A DNA stretch of 64,000 nucleotides, taken from positions 16,458 through 80,457 of the forward strand of contig NZ_JACHXD010000025.1 in assembly GCF_014191875.1 (NCBI RefSeq), written 5' to 3'. Made by a program: the position numbers and the translations under genes. Source of the DNA: Pseudoduganella violacea. Lineage in GTDB: Bacteria; Pseudomonadota; Gammaproteobacteria; Burkholderiales; Burkholderiaceae_D. How positions within the stretch are numbered: the stretch's first letter is position 1; each line of letters begins with the position of its first letter. Of the stretch, positions 25,191 through 32,064 are shown piece by piece. Under the pieces are notes generated by a model. It had not been told where the DNA came from, searched no databases, and worked only from the letters and a program-made list of their open reading frames with translations.

Positions 25191-25355
25191 TCAACCCGTC
25201 CCGGACACTACGTTAAGTTTTTCTTCGGCGACGGCCGGTGCCTGTCCCTGGTTGAACTGATGTGGCCCTATCCAGTTATACCGGTGCATCAGGTAATGAC
25301 TGATGTCCCGTTGTGCTTCTTGTGCCGTCATGTAACCGGTTGTGCCACGCGGAGC
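25191..25355 (-). pseudogene. C-terminal remnant of an IS3-family transposase
   Basis: About 55 codons encode the typical end of an IS3-family (IS407/IS51-like) transposase: MTAQEAQRDISHYLMHRYNW, then IGPHQFNQGQAPAVAEEKLNVVSGTG and stop. The rest of the integrase core is missing. Downstream, at 25182-25210, the sequence beginning TGTAGTGGTCAACCCGTCCC may be the surviving terminal repeat. It marks an old insertion at the border between recombinase 2 and the defence-like region. Confidence 0.75.
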
Positions 25356-25356
25356 T

Positions 25357-25548
25357 TCATGAGAAGACTTTGACGGCCAAACCGGCGACGGCAATCGTTG
25401 CCCCGATTAGCCATTTCCACTCCCGCGAACAGAAACCCAGACAGGAACGGACCGCGCGAGCTGACCAATGCGGGTGTTGATATGGCAGGCCAAGGTACTC
25501 ATTAAAATCAGCGTCGTCTTGCCCCCACCATTTTTTGAGCCATCCCAT
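25357..25548 (-). CDS. Small membrane protein, unknown
   Basis: 63 residues from the ATG at 25548, behind GGAGGA. MGWLKKWWGQDDADFNEYLGLPYQHPHW forms a polar, Trp-rich head and EWKWLIGATIAVAGLAVKVF a single C-terminal membrane helix, so it is probably a tail-anchored inner-membrane protein. Family not recognised. It abuts the IS3 remnant at its 3' end, so its C-terminus could have been altered by the insertion. Leftmost gene of the defence-like region. Confidence 0.5.
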   Translation of the reverse strand: MGWLKKWWGQDDADFNEYLGLPYQHPHWSARAVRSCLGFCSREWKWLIGATIAVAGLAVKVFS

Positions 25549-25589
25549 CCCATTCCTCCGATCACACACCCTGTTCGATTTCAAAAGCT

Positions 25590-25856
25590 TCACTGCAGAA
25601 TGCACAGCTCGCCCATCTTCACTCGCCATTCGATAAAGCTGTAACAGACATGACGAATACGCTCGGCGACCAGTTCGGGATCAGGGCCTTCCGTCCCAGT
25701 TCGGTCACGAACATCTGCACGTCTGTTATGTCGGAAGGCTTGCCGCGCATCGGCATCAATGCCCGCAAGGTCCTCCAGATGTTCGAGCGTAATACCGGGG
25801 CGACGGATTGCTACTTTCTGAACCTGCGTCACACGCCTCATCTTTATTTTTTTCAT
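25590..25856 (-). CDS. Unknown small protein
   Basis: 88 residues starting MKKIKMRRVTQVQKVAIRRPG. A GAGG site upstream overlaps the TGA that ends the reading frame of the preceding broken gene, suggesting translational coupling. It continues ITLEHLEDLAGIDADARQAFRHNRR and ends RIRHVCYSFIEWRVKMGELCIL. No family recognised and the middle is of low quality as protein sequence; an open frame on the other strand overlaps it, so the call is weak. Confidence 0.35.
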   Translation of the reverse strand: MKKIKMRRVTQVQKVAIRRPGITLEHLEDLAGIDADARQAFRHNRRADVRDRTGTEGPDPELVAERIRHVCYSFIEWRVKMGELCILQ

Positions 25857-25864
25857 CCAATGCC

Positions 25865-26226
25865 TCATTTAATATTAACGCTAAGTGCCGAACTCGGATG
25901 ATCCTTCAGCCAGCCGTAGCGGTGATTCCGCACGGTTGCTTGCAGCAGACCGTCCGAAGCGATTGAGATGTCCACGATCTTGCCATCCGCACTCGCACGG
26001 CAACTCGTCTCTCCACGGGCACGCGTTCGATGGATTTACGAAAATGTCTAGCAAGGCGATCTTGAAGAGCCGCGGTAAATTGCAGGGGGAAGAGAACTAA
26101 GCGAACCGTCTTCATGAGGTCTTCGCCTATCTTGCCCGTCTCCTTTAGGGCCGGAGACACAAGGTCATCGTACGCTGCTTTGGCAACGTCAGGTGGTATG
26201 GATTTGATTACGTCGAGTTCATTCAT
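25865..26226 (-). pseudogene. Abi-alpha (DUF4393)-like gene, truncated and frameshifted
   Basis: The start, MNELDVIKSIPPDVAKAAYDD, then LVSPALKETGKIGEDLMKTVRLVLFPLQFTAALQDRL, is the typical N-terminus of Abi-alpha/DUF4393 proteins, which are about 230-260 residues. The match ends near ERVPVE (about residue 73). The same frame then runs on as Arg/Ser-rich nonsense to 25906, while another frame from the same point reads plausibly (DGKIVDISIASDGLLQATV, then RNHRYGWLKDHPSSALSVNIK) to a stop at 25865. This suggests an internal deletion that also changed frame. The intact family is linked to abortive infection; this copy is probably inactive. Confidence 0.55.
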
Positions 26227-26239
26227 AACTAGGTGTAGG

Positions 26240-26443
26240 TCAACTGCCAGATTGTTTGGACGCGAACAATCGGTTACCGGTCTCTCTCAGTCCTGGGCAA
26301 ATGCTTTGCCTTTTCAAACCGGATAGGTGGGCTTCATTGTCAGCCCACTGCTTGATCTGAAGCAGCGCACCAGCCAGTAGCGGCAAATCTAAAGCATCGG
26401 GATCAAAGCCAGCGGCCTTCACTGCAGCATTCAACTTATCCAT
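26240..26443 (-). CDS. Unknown 67-residue protein, possibly truncated
   Basis: MDKLNAAVKAAGFDPDALDLPLLAGALLQIKQWADNEAHL is a convincing start of a small helical protein; the rest (SGLKRQSICPGLRETGNRLFASKQSGS) is of poorer quality and may be out-of-frame. It lies 13 bases before the Abi-alpha-like gene on the same strand. Family not recognised. Given the damaged neighbours, it may also be a remnant. Confidence 0.4.
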   Translation of the reverse strand: MDKLNAAVKAAGFDPDALDLPLLAGALLQIKQWADNEAHLSGLKRQSICPGLRETGNRLFASKQSGS

Positions 26444-26466
26444 CAATCGTGGGCTTTCTAAAACTA

Positions 26467-26865
26467 TTAACGCGAGAGCAAAGTGGCCCAAAATTGCCGC
26501 CCAAACTCTTTAGCGACGATCTTATCTCGCCCTCGTGGGCCGAAACAATCGATCGCAAAAAATCCAACTGCCACAACAGTCGCCGACGTCCAGAATCCGT
26601 ACTCGAAGACACGCGCAAACACCACAATAAACAGCCAAAATTTAGCGACGCCTTTCAGGACATGAAAGAAGCAACAATTCGCAGCATGCGGATACTCCAC
26701 CCACAGGCGCAGCGCCGCAACAACTCCACCGCCAGTTGAAGTGCTTTGAAGTTTGTCACTCTGGACAATCGGCACGCACTGCGAGCAGCGAAGCTGATCG
26801 CCATCCTGCTCGTGGACAGTTCGCCTTTTGCAATGGATGCAATGGCGCAGCTTTGGTGGCGGCAT
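26467..26865 (-). CDS. Zinc-ribbon membrane protein, unknown
   Basis: 132 residues from the ATG at 26865, behind GGGAGA. The N-terminus holds a zinc-ribbon (CIHCKRRTVHEQDGDQLRCSQC, two CxxC pairs about 18 residues apart). Two membrane helices follow (KFWLFIVVFARVFEYGF and TSATVVAVGFFAIDCFG), then a basic tail. The layout, ribbon outside the membrane plus a helical hairpin, recalls small membrane partners in defence operons, but I cannot name the family. The start lies 14 bases after the stop of the upstream membrane protein. Confidence 0.6.
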   Translation of the reverse strand: MPPPKLRHCIHCKRRTVHEQDGDQLRCSQCVPIVQSDKLQSTSTGGGVVAALRLWVEYPHAANCCFFHVLKGVAKFWLFIVVFARVFEYGFWTSATVVAVGFFAIDCFGPRGRDKIVAKEFGRQFWATLLSR

Positions 26866-26879
26866 TGTGTCTCCCTTGC

Positions 26880-27641
26880 TCAACGAACGATGAAATTCGA
26901 AACAGGCCCACCTGCCGCGAGGGATAGGCGATCTTGCTTCTCCTTCGCCTGCTTCTGCAATTCTTCGTACAATTCAACATCCTTGATCCATATTGCAGGA
27001 CTGTATTCCCGCCACCAAGAGAACCAGCACAAAATCAGCAATATAAGACCAACACAAAGCAGAAACGCCACTGCCAAGCCATGATATGGCGTATTCAAAA
27101 TGTGCTGGATACTTGACTGCGTCCCAAGTTGGCCCACATAGTGATTGATCGCATATAGGACGAGGCACTGGAACGAGGCATTACCAGCCTTCTCCATCGA
27201 CTCGACATTCCGAGCAACGCTGGCTTCTTTTTCTTTGACCTTCGCAAGCAGATATGCGCTTTGCTCCCGATCCGCTTTTTCCCGAAGCTGCTCGATCTTT
27301 ACATAGTTTGGCAGATCAACTTCACGATCGTTGGTCAGCGATGTCCGAATGTACCAAATGCCAAACGAAATCAGTGCCTCGCCGATAGGCAAGACTGCCG
27401 AAACGGTCAGTCCTAACGCAACAGCGGCAAGAAGCAGATTGCCGGTGTCGGCTGCCCAATTTGCACTCTCCCATTTGAAGGAATAGAGGCTCGCGCCTTT
27501 CACCAGCATCAATGCTGTCTCCGCAAACAACACTGCTGCACTGACCCTAACAACCCACTTTAGTTCGAAGAACTTATCAAAGACAGCAAAGGCACCGCTT
27601 TGCTTTGAGCCACCATCTTCTTTGACTGCCTGTTCCGCCAT
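26880..27641 (-). CDS. Membrane protein with coiled coil, unknown
   Basis: 253 residues from the ATG at 27641 (MAEQAVKEDGG). Two membrane helices lie at about 35-52 and 70-100, followed by a long charged helical stretch (IEQLREKADREQSAYLLAKVKEKEASVARNVESMEKA, about 125-160), another hydrophobic stretch, and a strong helix GLAVAFLLCVGLILLILCWFSWW (about 193-215), then a charged C-terminus. Four-helix layout with a cytosolic or periplasmic coiled coil. Family not recognised. Same strand and tight spacing with the zinc-ribbon gene suggest a two-gene operon, possibly a membrane-acting defence pair; that function is a guess. Confidence 0.6.
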   Translation of the reverse strand: MAEQAVKEDGGSKQSGAFAVFDKFFELKWVVRVSAAVLFAETALMLVKGASLYSFKWESANWAADTGNLLLAAVALGLTVSAVLPIGEALISFGIWYIRTSLTNDREVDLPNYVKIEQLREKADREQSAYLLAKVKEKEASVARNVESMEKAGNASFQCLVLYAINHYVGQLGTQSSIQHILNTPYHGLAVAFLLCVGLILLILCWFSWWREYSPAIWIKDVELYEELQKQAKEKQDRLSLAAGGPVSNFIVR

Positions 27642-27679
27642 TGCGCCTCCCTCACAAAACAAACTAAAAAAATCTCTGG

Positions 27680-28146
27680 CTAAGCAAAAATTCCTTTTTC
27701 CTTTCGACGTCTCTCCACGTCGTCAGAGCGGCTCTTCATACGCTCGACTGTCTCGGTCAGCGCAGTAAGGTCTTGGTCCAAATCATCGGGGGAAGGTAGT
27801 GGAGGTGGGTCTTCAGCACCACCTTCATGCGTGAACATCGAACAACGCGTCATGCCGCCAAAAACTTCCTTGATGTCATCGTCGCCCACTTCCACCTTAA
27901 GCAGTTGTTGCGTGTTTATCGAACGCTTAAAGCGCTTTACCGACGCATTGAATAAGAGGTCTTCAACAACGAGCTCCCATGTGTCTCGCATGCTCCGGTA
28001 AAGCTGGCGGGCCTTGTCGTTATATGCCTCAAAGTCATTGTTTGCGTCCAGCGCGCCCTTCGAGCAGCAGCTGCCTGCTCTTTGAGGACATTAATCCAAG
28101 CTGGTTGTTGACTTACCCACTTTGCAATTTCAGCGATGATGGTCAT
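27680..28146 (-). pseudogene. Remnant of a large AAA ATPase (COG4694/RloC-like), internal deletion
   Basis: The frame starting at 28146 opens MTIIAEIAKWVSQQPAWIN, the usual N-terminus of large AAA_13-type defence ATPases, but turns to nonsense after WINVLKEQ. A second frame carries the C-terminus of the same family: KGALDANNDFEAYNDKARQL, then YRSMRDTWELVVEDLLFNASV, FGGMTRCSMFTHEGGAEDPP and a Lys/Arg-rich end at 27680. The several hundred residues between, including the Walker motifs, are missing and the two ends are out of frame. The gene therefore looks like a non-functional deletion product. Confidence 0.6.
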
Positions 28147-28517
28147 TTAACATTCCTGCAAGACTGGTGTCACACAGGAAATATTGCCATATCCCTTCCA
28201 GAATTCCGAGCTTTATTTATACCTATTGCCTAACTTGATCCCTTAGCGCCTGCAAAGGGGGGCATAACTACATCACGGCGCCGATCACGGAAGAGGCCCT
28301 TGGCGCCAGCCAGCGTCTCAGTGTCCACCTTTGTCAGTAGGATCGCCTCCCACCGCCGAAATCCCCTCTGGCCGCTTCCGCTTTTGTATGGACTGGATCC
28401 ATGCCCCGGCCGAGCATAGAAGCGCTCACCGATGCGCAACAGCAGGCATGCCGAGGCGCCAACTGGAAGCGCATCGCATCCATTCCTTCAACCGTTCACG
28501 CAGGAGCTTGACGCACC
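28147..28517. other. Intergenic region left of the AlpA-like gene
   Basis: 371 bases with no gene that I can support; short open frames on both strands lack ribosome sites and family features. It should hold the promoter of the rightward AlpA-like gene. Confidence 0.4.
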
Positions 28518-28772
28518 ATGGATACCCGCACTCTCACTACCACCGACATGCTGACGCCCGGCCGGGTGCTCATTAAACGCAAGCAGCTGCTGCAGAAAGT
28601 GCCGCTGGGTGAGCGCACAATCCTGGAACTGGAGCGCTGCGGGAAGTTCCCCAAGCGCTTCTCCATCACCACGCGCTCGGTGGCCTGGGACCTCGATGAA
28701 GTCGACGCCTGGATCGCCGCGCAGCAGGCCGCCGCCGTGCCGCAGGCCGCACCTGGACTCAAGAAGCCGTAA
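28518..28772 (+). CDS. AlpA-family regulator / excisionase-like
   Basis: 84 residues with the small winged-helix layout of AlpA proteins: MLTPGRVLIKRKQLLQKVPLGERTILELERCGKFPKRFSI, then SVAWDLDEVDAWIAAQQ, the signature W..EVxxWI. AlpA activates the P4-type integrase gene slpA in its founding system and relatives act as excisionases. It converges on the integrase gene, overlapping its last 14 bases, which is a common arrangement of control genes in P4-integrase elements. It is likely to control ICE excision. Confidence 0.82.
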   Translation: MDTRTLTTTDMLTPGRVLIKRKQLLQKVPLGERTILELERCGKFPKRFSITTRSVAWDLDEVDAWIAAQQAAAVPQAAPGLKKP

Positions 28773-29952
28773 CCCAGCGATCGATCATATCGGCCCACTC
28801 CTGCAGCATGCCGCGGCGCTGGTCCGCGTATTCGGCCTTGTTGTACACCGCCCGCACGCCACGCTGCTCATGGGCCAGGCACTTCTCGATCCAGTCGGTA
28901 TTAAAGCCCGCCTCATGCAGCAAGGTCGAGGCCGTGCGCCGCAAGTCATGGGGCGAGAATGCGGCCAGCGGGCGGCCCGCCGCCCGCGCCATGCGCGACA
29001 CCGACGTCGTCACCTGGTTCAGCGTCGCATTGGAGATCGGCAGGCTGGTGTCGTAACGCGAGGGCAGCACGTAGCGCGAGCCACCGGCGCATGTGCGCAA
29101 AGCGATGAAGATGTCGGCAGCCTGGCGCGACAGATAGACGTTGTGCGGGTTGCGCCGCTTCATGCGCTCGGCCGGAATGGTCCAGATGCCGCTGGCAAAA
29201 TTGATCTCGTCCCAGGTCGCATCGGTCAGCTCGGACTTCCTGACCATGGTCAAGAGCAGCAGCTTCACCGCCAGGCGTAGCGTTGGCGCGCTTTGCACCT
29301 TTTCCAGGTATGCGTACAACCAGCCGATCTCGGTGGCGCTTAAGGCCCGGTCGCGCGGCTGGAACGTGGCAATGGAGCATGGCGGCACCTTATCGGCCGG
29401 ATTGGGATGCTCGTGCCCACGCTGCCCGGCATGGCGAAACACCAGCATCACAATCTCGCGCGCGTGCACCGCGGTGGCCGGCGCCCCGCGCGCCACAATG
29501 GTGTCGCACAACGCGCGCAGCTCTTCATGCGTGATCTCCTTGAGCAGCAGGCGAGCAAAGGGTTCGCGCAGATCGCGCTCGTAGACGGCGCGGCGCATAT
29601 CGCGGGTCGATTCCGACATGCGGTAGGTTGTCAGCCAGCGTTCGGCCCATTGGCCAAAGGTCTCCTCGGCCTGGTGGCGCTGGCGGACCCGCTGCTTGTG
29701 CAGCCGGGGCGAGATACCGGCGGCAAGGAGCTTTCTGGCCTCCCCCAGTTTCGCGCGCGCCTCCAGCAGGCTCAACCCACCCGAGCCATAGCGCCCCAGT
29801 ACCAAAGTCTCCTGACGCCCATTGATCCGGTAGTTCAAACGGAACGACAAGGTGCCCGAAACGAGCACCGTCACATACAGCCCATCGCGGTCAGCCACCT
29901 TGTACGCCTGCGGCCCCGGTTTCAGGCTGCGAAGCTTGCTATCAGTCAACAT
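28759..29952 (-). CDS. int: P4-type tyrosine integrase of the ICE
   Basis: 397 residues. N-terminal DUF4102 domain (LTDSKLRSLKPGPQAYKVAD, LSLLEARAKLGEARKLLAAG), core-binding domain (TFGQWAERWLTTY), then the catalytic domain with Arg in MVRKSELTDATW (about residue 245), HDLRR (His-x-x-Arg, about 340), and LAHEQRGVRAVYNKAEY (second His and nucleophile Tyr, about 364-377). It inserts and excises the element. It is the terminal gene before guaA, and its upstream side faces guaA, as expected when the attachment site is in or just beyond the guaA 3' end. Confidence 0.93.
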   Translation of the reverse strand: MLTDSKLRSLKPGPQAYKVADRDGLYVTVLVSGTLSFRLNYRINGRQETLVLGRYGSGGLSLLEARAKLGEARKLLAAGISPRLHKQRVRQRHQAEETFGQWAERWLTTYRMSESTRDMRRAVYERDLREPFARLLLKEITHEELRALCDTIVARGAPATAVHAREIVMLVFRHAGQRGHEHPNPADKVPPCSIATFQPRDRALSATEIGWLYAYLEKVQSAPTLRLAVKLLLLTMVRKSELTDATWDEINFASGIWTIPAERMKRRNPHNVYLSRQAADIFIALRTCAGGSRYVLPSRYDTSLPISNATLNQVTTSVSRMARAAGRPLAAFSPHDLRRTASTLLHEAGFNTDWIEKCLAHEQRGVRAVYNKAEYADQRRGMLQEWADMIDRWVTAS

Positions 29953-29971
29953 TTTACGCCTCTCAAAATTA

Positions 29972-30225
29972 ATACCATCAGATTGCCAATTTCCCCCAAT
30001 GAATCAATAAGTTAGCGCACCTAAAAATGTCCGCTTTCGGGGCGTTTTTGGTCATTTTGGGGTCGCAGATACCATCAACGAAAAACGTGATGAACAGCGC
30101 GGTTTTTTTCTTTTGAATCAGCTACTTACACGATTTTGATACCATCAACTCCAAGCGGTCGGGCTGATGGTATCGCCGTACCGTCTTCGCCAGCGTCACG
30201 CGATACCATTGGCGATACCATCAAC
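29972..30225. repeat. Six GATACCATCAAC-like sites between integrase and guaA
   Basis: Copies: ATACCATCA (29972-29980), GATACCATCAAC (30068-30079), GATACCATCAAC (30138-30149), inverted TGATGGTATC (30165-30174), GATACCATT (30202-30210) and GATACCATCAAC (30214-30225). Clusters of a ~10-base motif in both orientations next to the integrase are typical of arm-type binding sites for a tyrosine integrase or sites of its accessory factor. They also cover the likely integrase promoter, so they may give autoregulation. Confidence 0.7.
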
Positions 30226-30270
30226 AAACCGGGCTTGCCCCTGCCGCTCCCCGCCGGTTCTCGCCACGTC

Positions 30271-30304
30271 AAAATAAAAAAAACCCCTGATAAATCAGGG
30301 GTTT
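30271..30304 (-). terminator. Rho-independent terminator of guaA
   Basis: An 11-base stem (AAACCCCTGAT at 30281-30291, ATCAGGGGTTT at 30294-30304) with a 2-base loop, followed in the guaA direction by a T-rich run (TTTTTTTTATTTT; read from 30283 down to 30271). It lies 47 bases past the guaA stop. If the element inserted in guaA's last bases this terminator would be ICE-borne; otherwise it is native and the junction lies left of it. Confidence 0.85.
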
Positions 30305-30350
30305 CGATGGTCTTCTTGCCGCGTGCTGCGCTAGGCAGCCGGATGAAGAA

Positions 30351-31961
30351 TCATTCCCACTCGATCGTCGCAGGCGGCTTTCCCGAGATGTCGTACACCA
30401 CGCGGTTCAAGCCTTTGACTTCATTGATGATGCGGTTGGATACCTTGCCCAGCAGCGAGTGCGGCAGGTGGGCCCAGTGCGCGGTCATGAAGTCCTGGGT
30501 TTGCACGGCGCGCAGCGCCACCACGTAGTCGTAAGTGCGGCCGTCGCCCATCACGCCCACCGATTTCACCGGCAGGAAGACGGCGAAGGCCTGGCTGGTG
30601 GCGTCGTACCAGTTCTTCGGCACGTTGTCGGGATCGGCGCCCTCCACTGCCACCGCTTCGTAAGGCGTGTTGCGCAGTTCTTCGATGAAGATGGCGTCGG
30701 CGCGGCGCAGCAGGTCGGCGTATTCCTTCTTCACTTCACCCAGGATGCGCACGCCCAGGCCTGGACCTGGGAAGGGATGGCGATACACCATATCGTGCGG
30801 CAGGCCCAGGGCCACGCCCAGCTTGCGCACTTCGTCCTTGAACAGTTCGCGCAGTGGCTCCAGCAGTTGCAGGTTCAGGGTTTCCGGCAGGCCGCCCACA
30901 TTGTGGTGGCTCTTGATGGTCTGGCCCTTCTTGCCCTTGCCGGCCGATTCGATCACGTCCGGGTAGATGGTGCCTTGCGCCAGCCATTTGGCATTCGAGC
31001 GCTTGCCCGCTTCCACCTGGAACACTTCGACGAATTCGCGGCCGATGATCTTGCGCTTCTGCTCAGGATCGGTGACGCCGGCCAGGTGGCCCATGAACTG
31101 TTCGGTCGCGTCGATCTGGATCACTTTCACGCCCAGGTTCTTCGCGAACATATCCATCACCATCTTGCCTTCGTTCAGGCGCAGCAGGCCGTGGTCGACA
31201 AAGACGCAGGTCAGCTGGTCGCCGATGGCGCGGTGGATCAGGGCTGCGGCCACGGAGGAATCGACGCCGCCGGACAGGCCCAGGATCACTTCATCCGTAC
31301 CGACTTGGGCGCGGATCTTCTCGACCGCTTCGCTGATGTAATCGGGCATATTCCAGTCCGATTTGCAGCCGCAGATCTCGTGCACGAAGCGGCCCAGAAT
31401 GGCCTTGCCCTGCACGGTGTGCGTCACTTCGGGGTGGAACTGCACGGCGTAGAAGCCGCGGTCTTCGTCGGCCATCGCCGCGATCGGACAGCTGTCGGTG
31501 CTGGCCATCAGCTTGAAGCCGGCCGGCATTTCCAGCACTTTGTCGCCGTGGCTCATCCACACTTTCAGCATGCCGTGGCCTTCGTCGGTGACGAAGTCGT
31601 TGATGCCGGTCAGCAGCTTGGTGTGGCTGCGGGCGCGCACTTCAGCGTAGCCGAATTCGCGCACCAGGCCATTTTCCACCTTGCCGCCCAGTTGGGCCGC
31701 CATGGTCTGCATGCCGTAGCAGATGCCCAGCACCGGCACGCCGGCTTCGAACACGGCTTGCGGCGCGCGCGGGGAATCGCCTTCGAGCGTGGAGTTGTGG
31801 CTGCCGGACAGGATGATGCCCGAGGCGCCGTAGTTGCGCACGAATTCGTCGCTGACGTCGTAAGGATAGACTTCGGAGAACACGCCGGCATCGCGCACGC
31901 GGCGCGCGATCAGCTGGGTTACCTGGGAGCCGAAATCGAGGATGAGGATTTTAGAGTGCAT
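30351..31961 (-). CDS. guaA: GMP synthase (glutamine-hydrolysing)
   Basis: 536 residues. Makes GMP from XMP, ATP and glutamine in the cytosol. The class I glutaminase half holds the nucleophile Cys in LGICYGMQ (about residue 83) and the His-x-Glu of VQFHPEVTHT. The ATP-pyrophosphatase half starts with the P-loop LGLSGGVDSSVAA (about residue 230) and ends with the dimerisation domain and TIEWE. Full length, normal end. It lies 100 bases downstream of guaB on the same strand, the usual guaBA order of Burkholderiales. Its 3' end is the probable integration target of the ICE. Confidence 0.97.
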   Translation of the reverse strand: MHSKILILDFGSQVTQLIARRVRDAGVFSEVYPYDVSDEFVRNYGASGIILSGSHNSTLEGDSPRAPQAVFEAGVPVLGICYGMQTMAAQLGGKVENGLVREFGYAEVRARSHTKLLTGINDFVTDEGHGMLKVWMSHGDKVLEMPAGFKLMASTDSCPIAAMADEDRGFYAVQFHPEVTHTVQGKAILGRFVHEICGCKSDWNMPDYISEAVEKIRAQVGTDEVILGLSGGVDSSVAAALIHRAIGDQLTCVFVDHGLLRLNEGKMVMDMFAKNLGVKVIQIDATEQFMGHLAGVTDPEQKRKIIGREFVEVFQVEAGKRSNAKWLAQGTIYPDVIESAGKGKKGQTIKSHHNVGGLPETLNLQLLEPLRELFKDEVRKLGVALGLPHDMVYRHPFPGPGLGVRILGEVKKEYADLLRRADAIFIEELRNTPYEAVAVEGADPDNVPKNWYDATSQAFAVFLPVKSVGVMGDGRTYDYVVALRAVQTQDFMTAHWAHLPHSLLGKVSNRIINEVKGLNRVVYDISGKPPATIEWE

Positions 31962-32026
31962 GGATGCGTAGAGGCCAGATTAGAAAACTGCGAAGTAAAA
32001 GCGCCGGCGGCGGTGCCGCATCTGCC

Positions 32027-32045
32027 GGCGGGTTGCAAACCCGCC
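32027..32045. other. GC-rich hairpin in the guaB-guaA gap
   Basis: GGCGGGTT (32027-32034) and AACCCGCC (32038-32045) form an 8-base stem with a 3-base loop, just after the guaB stop. No T-run follows in the direction of transcription, so a full terminator is unlikely; it may stabilise the guaB message end or pause polymerase between guaB and guaA. Confidence 0.4.
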
Positions 32046-32064
32046 GCCGGCCTAGAAGGAAGGC

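Noticed and set aside
25650..25901. Plus-strand frame opposite the small gene at 25590-25856
   Set aside because: No ribosome site and no family; kept the minus-strand call because it matches the strand and coupling of its neighbours, although both are weak.
29972..30225. CRISPR array
   Set aside because: The repeated motif is only 9-12 bases, occurs in both orientations and has uneven spacing; no cas genes are near. Integrase or accessory-protein sites fit better.
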